DNA from: Centropus unirufus
Taxonomy: Eukaryota > Chordata > Aves > Cuculiformes > Centropidae
Assembly: GCA_013397695.1 (NCBI GenBank)
Contig: VYZI01000083.1
Coordinates: 2,270,375 to 2,334,374, forward strand
Reading direction: 5' to 3'
Length of the DNA: 64,000 bases
The notes beneath the pieces are model-generated. The model was not told where the DNA came from. It did not search any database and saw nothing but the letters and a program-made list of their open reading frames with translations. A program made the translations under genes and the position numbers. This document shows positions 47,771-59,720 of this stretch, in pieces. Positions within the stretch are counted from its first letter, which is position 1. The number at the start of each line of letters is the position of its first letter.

Positions 47771-50700
47771 AATCTGGGACTTAATCCAAGTTATTTAAAC
47801 ACTTGCCAGAAGAATGGGACAGTTCGGCATGTGTGTGGTATACTATATATCTCCCTGCATTGCTCAGTGCCACTAAAAAAAAAGACCCTAAATCCTAAAG
47901 TATGTACGAAAAGGAATGTGAATCATCTTCTTTAATATTTCAGCTGCTCAGTGGGTGTTACATATGACCCAAAGAAGAATATCTAGGGGAAAGCAAAGCT
48001 AGGTGAGCATCCTCCAGAAAAGGAATGCTGTTGGTAAGAAAAAGCCTAGTCATTTCAGTCAAAATCTTTCAGAACATATTGATTTTTATTACTTTTCTAT
48101 CAAAAACATTTTCTTGCTCCACACGGCATTTTTCCGGGGGAAAAAAGATGGCAGTGCTACAGGCATGAAGTTCAGTCCCAGGAGCAGGACGAGTCTCGCA
48201 GCCTGATTGCTGTAACCACAGGCCGGACAGCTCTAAGGAACTCGAGCCCTTGTATTTCCACAAAAATTCCTACTGGGAGCTGTGTGGGCTTGTGCAATGC
48301 TGCATTTACAAATCCATGGCAGGATGTGGTTGCACAATCAGAGCGTATTTGCTGGATCCTTTGTTGTGGTTGTTGTTTTAATACATTAATCTTCTCCAGC
48401 CAACTGTGTCTTGCATTATCAATCTTTCATTAACATATCCCCTTCTTCCCGATTTTTTTTTTTTAATACAAGGATTAGCGCAGCTGTGTCTCATCAGACC
48501 TCTTGTGTCTTTTTCTGGGACTTTGTAAGGGACCCTGATTAAACACTGTCTCAGCTGCTGTTCTCTTCTGCATTTTTCCTTACATGTTGCCACTGCATAT
48601 TAAGAATCTTATTGTTCCATTTTGTAATTATGTTAGCACTTGGGCACTTTAAAGAAAAGAAAAATATGTGTGTTTTACTGAACGTTTCCTCTCCTCCAGT
48701 CCCCCCACCCCCCAATTCTTTAACTGAAAGCCATCTGAAAATGCAACAGCACGCCTTTAGAAGCCTCAGCAGAGGATGTGGTTCTGGGTTCTCCTCTCCT
48801 AACATCTGCTGATCTCATTGTTTCCACAGATTAATCTTCCCTAATTGAGTTGTACATTTTAACAGAGCTTCCATTCAGAAAGAAAAAGCTGCATGCCTTT
48901 TGTGGGGGGTGTCTTTCATGTCTGTAGGTACAAGAGAAGACAAGTTTTCAACTGCCAACAAACTGTGAGACAAAAAACACGGTTCCCACTGAATAAAACC
49001 ACTGGTCAGGCAGATAAAATACAAGTGGAATTAAAAACATCTAAAAAGGTCGGAAAATGTTCCTAATGTACTATAGTTATTTTTAAGTGAATTGTTGACT
49101 TGCAGCCTTCACCTGCTAACTACAGCTACCTAATCTAAGATACTGGAGACATCAGAATTAAAAACCTATCAACTGTTTTGGACATGTACATTTTTCTTAA
49201 CTGATACTTTCATTATAAAGTACTCCTCAAAATTCAGCAGTTTGATGCAGTTTGACTTTTTTAAAAATCCTCAGAAACACTGAAGCTCATGGATCTTTTT
49301 TGTTAATACTTAGAGACTATCTGGATAGTGCTTGAGAGCTACAGAGCACTACTTCTGTTTTTTTGTAAGTATTCATGGAATGCAGATATTTTAGTTCAAA
49401 GTCATTACAGAATGCTTTATAATTATAAGAAAGAAAATTAGTAGATGTATTTGTAATACAAACTGCTAACTACTTTCAGCTGGCAACACTATGTCCTTGC
49501 ATGAAAATTATACTATTACGTTCCACGACTGTGCAAGAAATGTAAAGCTCAATGGCTCCTATAAGAGACAAAAGGTGGGAAAAAATAAATACAAAAATCA
49601 TTTGAGTTACCACAAAAAAATAAGCCTAATATTTGCTTTCTTTGATCTTTTTGTCCCCCTCTCTACAAGGTAGACTACAAAATTACACTTAGCTTTTGCA
49701 GATATTCCTATTTGTCCAACCTCTCTCAGAAATAACAGATGATTCCTAGAAAGGCATTTTAACGTGATAAACTTAAGAACAAGAGATCATAAGAGCTTGT
49801 GTAAAGAGAGCTAAAAACAGGATTCATTTTCATTTCAGGGATGAGAACATGTTAATGTCAATGAACATGTAACAGTGCATCTGGTCCTATACAGAAATAC
49901 CAGTTTCACAGAATTCTAGCCAGAAATTTTATCAATTATGTCGGATCAGAATTTGAATGGAAGGCAAATAGATTCTCGACATTGTAAGATGTACAATGTC
50001 TAACTTGCTACTTTCTTCTACGATGATGGCCAGATTACACCCTCAAAGATGTAAGAAATACCTAATTGAATTTTAAATGAAGATGTGCACGACCTTAAGA
50101 GTAACATTTACCTTCTTCGTGTGAAAATTATTTGCTCTTTTGATATACATCAAGAATGTCACTAGAAAAATTTGGCAGTTATTTTAAGTGAGATGATGAT
50201 GTATGTACTTGTTGTATTAAGAATCCCTTTAACATATAAAATTTGCTTTGGAGATTCTTTGCACAGTCAAACAAGTAATTCTGCTTGCAAACAGGCAATG
50301 ATACACCGTTATTATGGAATGTATAAGATAAACCGTCAGTAAAACAAGAGATGATATTAACTAGGAGAGAGGATGGCAGTTCTAATTTTCTGTGGTGTTC
50401 CTGTAAACAATGAGCCAAGACCAAAACACCCCTGCAAAATAACTCCATCCCTTTCAACGGTCAGCCTCTCTTAGTACACCTGTCTTCATATTTTCCTTTA
50501 TTTTCCACTAATAACTACTCCATGGGCCACCTACTGCCCTTGATGTCAGAGGGAGTTGTGCACACAAACCAAAGACAATGAATTGCTCTTCATATCTACA
50601 GTTATTTTTTTTCAGCTCCATAAGAAGCTATTTGCTAGACTTTGCTATAAATTCATGGAAAAATACTTGAAATTTACTGTCGTGTCCTGAGATACCTATG

Positions 50701-53600
50701 AAATGTATGATAGTTTTTACAATTCATAAAGTAAAATAAGGATGATTTACAGCTTTCCGCAAAGGCTGATGACAACCAAGGACATTTGCCGCACACTGTT
50801 CTTGTACAATAGGCCATAAAAATCGCTGCAAGTCATCATTTACTACCCTGCCTTGCAGGTCCTCCCAGGAAGGAAATCAAGCCACCCTAGACCCCTGTGG
50901 TTGTGGAGCCATTTCCCGAGGAGGGAGTGGGTTTTAATCTCAGTAGCTATTAGTTTTCCTGCACCTCACCGCTCAAGAGAACGGGCAGGCTTTTCCCAAG
51001 TCAAGTATTTCCCTCCTGTTCTTTCTATACTCCTCACTACTAACACAATTTGGCCAAAGCTACTACTACAGCTGCAGTTAAGGATTTGCTGAGATCACCC
51101 AAGAAACAACTCAGAAACTAAGTACTGTTGTCACACTGCTACTGGTAAATTCAAATTCACTGCTAGGTTCAAGAAAAGGGAACCTATTAGGAGAACGAAC
51201 AATCCAATATACTCCCATACCTGTCACCAGAGATTTAAAATTATTACATCTACTGCCTTCTCAAAGCTTCATTTCTTTCTTGACATCAGAATGAAGTATC
51301 TCCTGTTTTCCAGTAGAAATAAATTTGTCTGAGGGCACATAGACCAATGGCCACCAATTACTTAGGTTGTATTAGATCTAAAGTATCATAATAGAGCACT
51401 GTCACATTATTTATAAGTTCAGGGGAATAAACTCTCTTCTCTTATTTTCATGGTGCTACTCCAGAGCTATACAAACCATAGCTACAACTTTCCGGGCACT
51501 CTTCCCAGCTACCAGCAACAATACAGAGACTGATCTGCCCGGAGACCAAGTGTCCTCTTCTTCCCACACAGCATAGCAAGGAAATAGTAACAAACCAAAA
51601 CCAGTTTTTTGATGGTTTTGAGAATTTGGTGGCCTATAATGGTGAAAGAAGATTGATGCAAGGTGTTCTCTGGGGGATTCCAACAGAGCAGGACTGCTTT
51701 GCAGAGCAGTGTCTGGAGGAACCATCGGTCCTACCACAGACAAACCACCTTTCACTACCTGTTCATTAGACACACTACCTGTTTACCACGTTATGCTATT
51801 GATTGGGGCCTCCCCAATGACTTCGGGATCCCACTCATTCCTCAAATGCTATTTCCAATCTTCCATCAAAGATTCTACATTTAATTTCCTTAATCCTTTT
51901 AAAAAGTTTTAGATGACTTTAGATATACCACAAAATAATTACAAAGAACTGATGGTGATTTATAAAGCCAATGGCAAGCTTGTGCCTTAAGAACTGAATT
52001 CACTAAATGATCTAAATATGGCTGAGTTTTTAGCAAACCAAAGAATGGAGGAGGAAGGCCCCACTAAGAAATACAGACAAATCCTACTCATACAGTGAGA
52101 GCAACAAGCATAGAGGAAATCACCGTTATCCAAGGAGCTAGAGCTCATTCTCTCAACCCCACCAAGCATTTCTATCCATAGCTTGCCTTGGAAAGAAAAG
52201 GAAAGAAAAATCAGCACCTTGAATGATCATCTAGAAATTACTTTAATTGAGATTATCACAGCAACATGTTACCCACATGTAAAAAAGTAATTTTCCCTGT
52301 TAGACTTGCAGGACCAGAAGCTCAGAACTGCCACATTCCGGTCTTGGCTTTACTATAGAAAACATGACTCACTCAACATTTCCCCCATTTTTCCATTTGT
52401 AAAACTGTAAAATAAAATAGTAAAATAAATAGTCTTCATTTAAAGTCCTCTCTCAAATTAAGCAATGTAACAGTTAAATAGCTAATATTTTACTGAACTT
52501 TGAAAACAAAGTGTGACGATCTAATGCTCTCTTTCCTTGACAGATGGCTTAAAATAAATCTGGGAAGCCTTACCCATGGAAAAAATTACTAGCCTTAAGA
52601 ACAATTCATATAACAGATATCTGAACACATGGCTGCCTTTCAACACTTCTGCTTAAACTAGGAATATGATTCAAAAGACAACATTCTTTACAAACTTTTT
52701 TCTTACAAAGTTTCCATATTACATCTTTTTCTTCCCTCACCTCAAATGTAACCTTGCCATTCTATTTACTGAGCTATTATTTCTTATCTCACTTCAGGAT
52801 CAACATCTGTGTTACTTCAAAATTACTGAGCATTATTTAAGATTTTACACAGATAAGAACTTACTAATATGACTGAATAGTCTCCAAGTTTTAAGACTGC
52901 TAGCAGAGTAGATACTCTTTTTTAACAAAAACTGGGCAAAATTCATAAGAAATTTCATTCACTAAATAATCTGAAAAAATGTCAAAGATTTGCAATGCCT
53001 TGAAAGCAAAATTCAATTCAAAATTAAGTTGTCTATATTTAAATAAAATTATTTTAATAGCCAAAATATGCCAAAATAGATTTTCATCATATAGATTTTA
53101 ACATCTACTTTGTTTGATGCTAAACAAAAATCTTTTTCAATTTCTTAAGACTATAGAACTACAAGAAGAATGGTAATCTGCCCAAGGATGAAGCATTCGG
53201 GTAGGTATTTTCTCTAATCCATGCCTTATCATCCTCTTATTGCACTCGTCCTTAAATTATCTCAATCACTGCCCTATGCCCAGTCACCAGGTAAGGTGTA
53301 ACCCATTCCATCGCATGTCCCGTACACCCGATTGATAATTAGAACCCCTTAAAATTACAACTGGAAAGCAATCCTCTTTGCTGTTCACAAAACTGACTTA
53401 ATCTTTCCCTAACTGGCCTGCTGGTCTTTGATGTTCATGTGAGTGGAAAGCATCTTCTTTAAGTGGTCAGGAAATATTCAACACATGGCAACCATCACTG
53501 TAAATAACAATCAGCGTCTTAAAGAATCCCGCCACTGTTCTGGCAAAAGCATGTGAAGATAGTAAATATTGATAGGGGTCAGGGCTGTGCCGGAGGCTGT
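47771..53600. other. Unique sequence without a recognised gene
   Basis: No gene or known repeat is recognised. Open frames up to 105 codons (minus strand at 51456-51773) have no motif or splice borders. Confidence 0.45.
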
Positions 53601-53629
53601 TCAGAACCATGGGCTGTTAAAATCACAGC

Positions 53630-54380
53630 TAGTTCCAGCTCCCGACAGCCCCAGCAAATCTCCATGCAGACCTCCCCGCCTGCACTGAGGCTCTGAGGGC
53701 TCCAGACGCTGCAGGCTATTTTTGCCTTTTTTGAGTTCTTTTTGAGTTCTTGAAGCCCCAGGCAGGTGCATCAGGCTTTTCATGGCACTGCCTCTGAAGT
53801 CCACCTGGTCTCTACCTACACACCTGCATCAACAGTGGTGCTAACACCTCTAGATGACCACGCTGACCCCAAGACCACCCAAGAAAAGGCCCTCCAACTC
53901 CTGCCAGGTATTACCTGGATCTGCCTGTCACACAGCCCAATCCCTAACATCACCACAATCAGAGTAAGGCAGAGACTCGTCTGAATCTACTCAGGGACCT
54001 CTGCCATACCCAGTGAGAGGTAAGCACACTGCCAGGTCACCCACTCCATGCCCTCACCCCAGAGCTCCATCACACCCACAGCCATGGAGCCCAAACCTTG
54101 CCATGCCCGCTGATATCCAGGGACCAGCATATGCTGCAACTTAACCCTCTTCCTAACACCTCCACCTGCATATCCACAAAACATTCACTGGTCTCCTGCC
54201 AGATCCACCATTCCTGTCTCACACAGACTAGAGTCTTGGATTTTATGTACTTGGTAACTCAAACTCTGATGTACACTCAAGCAGGGCCACCCCAATAAAC
54301 ACCGCTCCCGCAGCTCCTGTCTCAGACTACTCATTGGTCAGGACCTCTACAGAGCTGCAGATCCATCTAATGGAAGTTCT
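53630..54380. other. C-rich, G-poor island, possibly an old LTR-containing element
   Basis: For about 750 bp the plus strand is rich in C and CA/CC dinucleotides and poor in G, unlike the rest of the window. It contains a small tandem repeat (TTTTTGAGTTC twice, near 53728-53753). Near its end CCAATAAACACCGCTCCC carries an AATAAA followed by a GC-richer tail, like the R/U5 part of some LTRs. I could not find matching TG...CA ends or a target duplication, so the retroviral reading is weak. Confidence 0.25.
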
Positions 54381-55707
54381 AGGAACTCTAGTGGCTGTTT
54401 TATTCCCCAACAGCATAAGCTTTACTCAATTCGATGCACTGACATTTGAATGGAGATTCTTCCAGGCACAAGAACACAAGTTTTTTTTTCTAGTGACAGT
54501 CAACAAGACAGACACATCTGAGGACAGAGTGAGCTTGCAAGCTTACCTATGCCTTTGATAACACTTCTTTAGAAGTGACTGACCGTGTTCTGGACCCAGA
54601 GACCATGGGCTGCTGACACAATAAGCAAATTTTTCCACTTAATCATATACTAAAACAGCACAGTATGACATGCCTGTATCTGGCTTAATGGATAACTTGC
54701 CATTCCTTTCCTCATTCTGGCCTCAATCCAGGACTACTCCCCACATCTTCTGCTAGTCACTACCATCTGTAGCCTATTATGATTAGGATGAATCGAGTAT
54801 GCTTGATTTACATTTATTTCCCACTCTTATCTCTTTCATTCATGTTTTTTTTTTATCATAATCAACGTGTTCCTATCCCTTGGAGACATCTCAAATCTTG
54901 ACTCTTAAAGACCCCCTAATGTGGTCTGTAGCTCTGCACACTGCAGTGCATCATTTGCACTGTCCATTGAGCCCTGCCAGCTAAACTCTTACAAGAAAGG
55001 GGAAAATCTTCAGTTTCCTTTACAAAAAGGGATATTGAGGCACAGAACGTAACACCTCCATGGGTGCTTATCTACGTGTCTGCCTGCAAATGAGTGAAAT
55101 TATACAATACCATTACTCCCCCTAGAGCTAATTTCCGATGTGCCAGAAAAGAAAAAAAGAAGATTCATTTTCAACACCTTGCTGATCCCTAGCAAGGCTA
55201 ATGATAAACCCTGTAGCATGTGCTGATTATAATAATTCATGAAGTGACATGTAAAGTATAGAGGGGACCCATCAGTATTCAATGCTACTGGAAATACTGG
55301 TCCTTCTTGCCATGTTCTCAGCAAAAGCAATTTCCACTGCCTGGGACTAAGAACTACCGTACTGCATTAGCTTTCTTTTATCTGTGCTTATCCCCTCCTT
55401 CTTTTTTTTTTTCCCTTCCTCCTCATTCTTTGGCATATCAATATGCAGTGCCACCTTCTTCTTTTCCACATCCTCAATTCCCAAAAGTTTTGTCTGAGCA
55501 TAATTTATTTCAAGTCCCAAGCACTCTCAGAAAGCAGATAACAAGACAGGGGAGTTACTGCACAGAAGCTAAAGGACAGAAAAACCCTCCATCAAGCCAC
55601 ACTATACACACAGATTGGGATGACAGTTAAATACGCATTGTAAATAGACTTTTTCCCTTCTGCTACCCTTGCACATTACAAAAAAATACCAAAGAACGGG
55701 GGACCAG
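54381..55707. other. Unique sequence without a recognised gene
   Basis: Nothing is recognised. C/T-rich low-complexity sequence lies around 55390-55430. Confidence 0.45.
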
Positions 55708-55998
55708 AATCACAGAATCAGAATGGTTTGGGTTGGAAGGGACCTTGAAGCCCATCCAGTTCCAACTCCCCTGCCATGGGCAGGGACACCTCCCAGTGGA
55801 TCAGGGGGGTCCAAGCCCCATCCAACCTGGCCTTGAACACCTCCAGGGATGAGGCAGCCACCACTTCCCTGGGCAACCGGGGCCAGGGCCTCTCCACACT
55901 CACAGCAAAAGATTTCTTCCCAATCTCTCATTTAAATCTCCGCTCTTTCAGCTTAAAACCATTCCCCCTTGTCTGATCCCTGCACTCCCTGATAACAG
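55708..55998 (-). mobile_element. CR1 LINE, 5'-truncated 3' end
   Basis: The antisense of the CR1 3' end starts with ATCACAGAATCAGAATGG and TTGGGTTGGAAGGGACCTTG, then CATGGGCAGGGACACCTCCC, GGCCTTGAACACCTCCAGGG and TTTCAGCTTAAAACCATTCC, and stops near TGATAACAG. It is the least diverged copy in the window by eye, so probably a younger subfamily, but it is only about 290 bp long. Confidence 0.93.
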
Positions 55999-58900
55999 TT
56001 AACTCTAGGACAGCTACGCAGGTATTAAAAGCTATCCAGGCAACATTTTTCCATAATAATCAGTGCCACAAACATTTGTCTTATCCAAGGCAAAGGTCTC
56101 CTCTTTCCCCTTTTTAGTCCTTCAGTATTTAATTTGTATCATTTCTGAGTAGCTTGAGGACATGAAACATCTTCTCGAACAGAAATATTGTAATTACTAT
56201 AATTCTAAATTATGTTGGCACCTGCTTTGCCAAGAGGTGCCAGAAAACACCAGGTTGTTGTTTTAAAGGGTGCCGAGATCCAGTGACCTAAAAATGCCTT
56301 CTCCGTTAGGGGATCGGTAATTCGCATACAGGTTTAACCTGGTGAAATGGGAGATAAAAGAGGACCTGATCTCAGCGCAAGGAGCAGGGCCCCTCTGGTA
56401 AGGGCAGTGGGTTGAAATGGAAGATGTGGATGGGTAGGTCTTTTCCTAAATTTTCTAACAGAAACAACCAATGCAAGTTATTTAATGCAACAGCTCAACC
56501 TGCCACATCACCACAAGCTTCACAAGGAACGCAGCACAAGAGCCACTTGTTTGGCATTCTCCAGTGATGACAGTGTATCAGAAAATCAGTAATTATTATT
56601 TTGGTATTTCTAAGTAAAAAGAAAAAAATAATAAAAGGCCAGCATCACTACGGAGCAAAGGCACTATGAAAGAGCTGGCCCGCACAAAAATTGATTTCCT
56701 GATTTAACGATGTGAGACTTATTAAAATGAATTGTCACTTATTCTCAATATTGGTATTTCTTAAGATAGTCATGCACAAAAAATGAGGGGAAAAAATTTC
56801 TCTGTGTCAGCTGCGTATGTCCAAGAAACAGGAAACAGACACCATTGTGGGGACTTCCAACAACAAATGCCTAATACCAAAGGGAAAAAAAGAGGCCTAT
56901 ACATTCAGAGAATAAATAATATACTGCCCTTATATTATTCCCCAAACTGCTCCATATTCAGAAAAATACCTCTGCCCTCCGACATGAGGATTAAATCAGT
57001 AGGAATCCCTCAAGTGTAAACCAGGGTATTCACTGCTAATCTCACCAAGATGGACACGCAACATGACATCACTAATCTGTGGGGGAAACAAAGCAGTCAC
57101 AGTATTAAGCAAGTGAAGGAGCACAGAAATCCTTTCTTTAGCAGACAGGGCCTTCTGGTGAACGTAAAGCCAAACTGTACTTAATGTGTTTAGCGTGACC
57201 TTTAAAGTACAAAGTTGCCCAAGACCGGTCTATTGTATTTGCAACTTAAAACTCGTAGGTCGCTGGGAATGCAGAAAAAAAAAAAAAAAAGCAACAAAAA
57301 AATCCCCAAAAACAAAACAACTGCTATGCAATTTCAATGTTTCAAATCCTCTTGTACTAGAAATTACATTGAATTTTACATTTCTGTGGCATATTTCATT
57401 CCTTAGCCATATCATGAGCCTATGAAACTTTGCATTAAATTATTGTTGTATGTCTCATTTAACCTTAATGTGCCTGATTAAAATGCCACTATATAGATTT
57501 TTTTTGACCCTCTCCTTAAAGGCCTAATCCCATAATACTTCATAAAGATCTTATTATGTAGAGATTGAGCTCTTTTTTTTTTTTTTTTCCCCAAATCTTT
57601 CATCTTACTCAGTTTGATTAGGGTCATGGGGCCAGGCTCATCCCAAGCATAATTCCACTGTAGTCAAAAGAGCTGCACCACTGATCATACCAAACATTTG
57701 GTGCCCTACATTTGCCAATACAAAAGGATAATGTCAATTTTTTTCTATTTTCAGTCTGAAGCATTCTTTGATATATCATTTGAGATGTTAATGAGTCAAA
57801 CAGCCATTTACAAGAGGAAATACCCCAAATATAACACATTATTCAAATGAACTCCCTATTCTCCGAAATCTTCCAATCATTTCAGTAAACACTTTGGATA
57901 CGATGCGCTGCTTAAGCTCTCAGGAGAGAAATTATCTCATGCAAGTTATTTAGCCAATCCATCTGAGACTGAGCCCCTGTCTGCCTAATGGTCAGAATTC
58001 ACCAGTATCATCTGAAGATCTTTATCTTCATACCAACCATTGAGTAACTTTGCAGTCAATTATAACAAGTTACAACTGTCTACTTCCACACATACCAACC
58101 TCTATCACATGTCATTGGAACCCATGTCATCTAAGGACAAAAAAATAATTAAATTATGAAATATTAGTAATGCTTTTTATCTTCCTGCCCAATAAATCCC
58201 CGGAGCGCTGTAAATTCTGCTTTATTCATCAAGGATGCATTGTACACAGGGACCACACTGAATAATCCCCAACTTTTACTCATTTGGAATGAAAATGAAA
58301 AAAATGGAAGCATAAAAGGAAAAGGGATAAGAGAACTGTGAAAGTCCTCGGGGCCACACTGTTTCTGAGCTGCAAATATTTATAATTTTTATCTCATCAT
58401 GTAAAGCTTGGACTTTGGGATCCATTCTATTTAGTATCCACTTTTATGGGTCAATAATCCCCATCCACTTAACATACTCCACATTTACTGCTTTCTCATT
58501 CTGTTAATAACAAAAAGGTGGCACAGATAATTAAAAACAAACTCAGTCCCAGCATTCATTAAGAAGAAAATATGAGTTTTTGAAAGGCTGTCACATATAA
58601 TAAAGGAGTGTTATCTGCCTGGAGTTACAGCGATTTCAAATGGATAGTCTTGAGGAAGAAATCCACCAAAATGCATTTAAATTGATTGCTGTTTTACAAG
58701 AGGGAGCTTAAAAATGCAGTAATTAATTGACCTACTGTTTGAGACAATTTCCCTATAGTTAACAATCACTCTTGCAAAAGATTAAAGACAGCACATTCTC
58801 ATTAGAAAAAGGCTAATGATATCAATGCAAACTAACGTTGCCCATCTTTCCAGTATATAGGAAGTGCAAAGGAGGAAAACAAAGAACATAGATGGAAAGG

Positions 58901-59618
58901 GATAAGTTCTGAATTCATTTTTATCTATGCCACTTCACTGCACCTAACTGCATTATTTCAAATTAGGGCTGGGGTTCTCCCAACGCTCTGACATTCTGAA
59001 CATTTAGCCCCAGGCCCACAGTTACCTGAACGGGGAACAGAGTAATTTGAAATTAATTGAAAAAGTCATTTTCGTGTTGGGGATTCAGAAAAATGTCTGG
59101 CTTTATTCACTATAAGAACATTTTACTTACTTGTTCATAGCTCTGAAACACATTGTGCAAAATACCTTGAAACTGAGTTTATTAACTTATCTGCAGTTGC
59201 CTAATTTGTGATGCACAGAATTCCTAATCATCTCAATTATTTCTCACAAAAAATTGTAGCAGAAATTCCAAAAATGTCTAAAGCCTCCATGTACACACTA
59301 TAAATGTTGCTGCCACTGCTTGCACAAGACACAAAACTCACAGGCACAACATGACCATGGATCCCGTACGACATGAAAGGAGAAATGGGTGCATGGCAGC
59401 GCCCCATGGAAGGGCCCTTGTTCTCATGAGGGTAGAATAGCATCAGATTAGGTGAAGTGGACATGGAGAAGGGAATGCCGCATTCCTAGGTGGTGGGAGT
59501 TCAATGACAATGCAGATGTTGGAAAGCAGGAATTACATACAGGACATAAGAAGTGAGCAGGCTGAAAATTTGATCCGTTGGAAAAATGTTGCCTTCTATC
59601 TCACCTCTCTCCTCTCAG
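55999..59618. other. Unique sequence without a recognised gene
   Basis: No gene is recognised. A 16-A run at 57275-57290 and a 16-T run at 57573-57588 lie about 280 bp apart in opposite sense. The block at 58560-58870 is listed separately. Confidence 0.45.
58560..58870. promoter_or_regulatory. Possible conserved enhancer-like block
   Basis: This stretch of unique DNA combines CAGTAATTAATTGAC (TAATTA at 58720-58725), GATTGCTG, AGTTAACAATCACTC and CTCATTAG/CTAATGATATC, a texture common in deeply conserved developmental enhancers. No repeat or coding signal explains it. Confidence 0.25.
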
Positions 59619-59720
59619 ATTCAGCCAGCAGTTTTGGCTGCCACTGAATATTTACCTGATGATTTCAGAGTGTCAGTGACTGCAACGTATCTCTTACTAA
59701 GCTGTAGTTATCACTACCAA
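59619..59720 (+). other. Candidate internal exon, unidentified
   Basis: CTCACCTCTCTCCTCTCAG is a near-ideal acceptor before 59619, and CTACCAA followed by GTAAGTG is a near-ideal donor after 59720. The 102 bp make 34 codons, phase 0 at both ends. The other two frames have stops. The peptide reads as ordinary protein with a small acidic turn (YLPDD) and a hydrophobic stretch (TATYLLLSC). I cannot assign a family. These are the best splice-site scores by eye among the plus-strand candidates, but the exon is short and an open frame of this size is common by chance. Confidence 0.3.

Noticed and set aside
53938..54020. Candidate exon ending at GTAAGC (54021)
   Set aside because: All three frames between the best acceptor and this donor contain stops, so it cannot be an internal coding exon.
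55710..55976. Open frames of 61-73 codons
   Set aside because: They lie fully inside a CR1 3' end.
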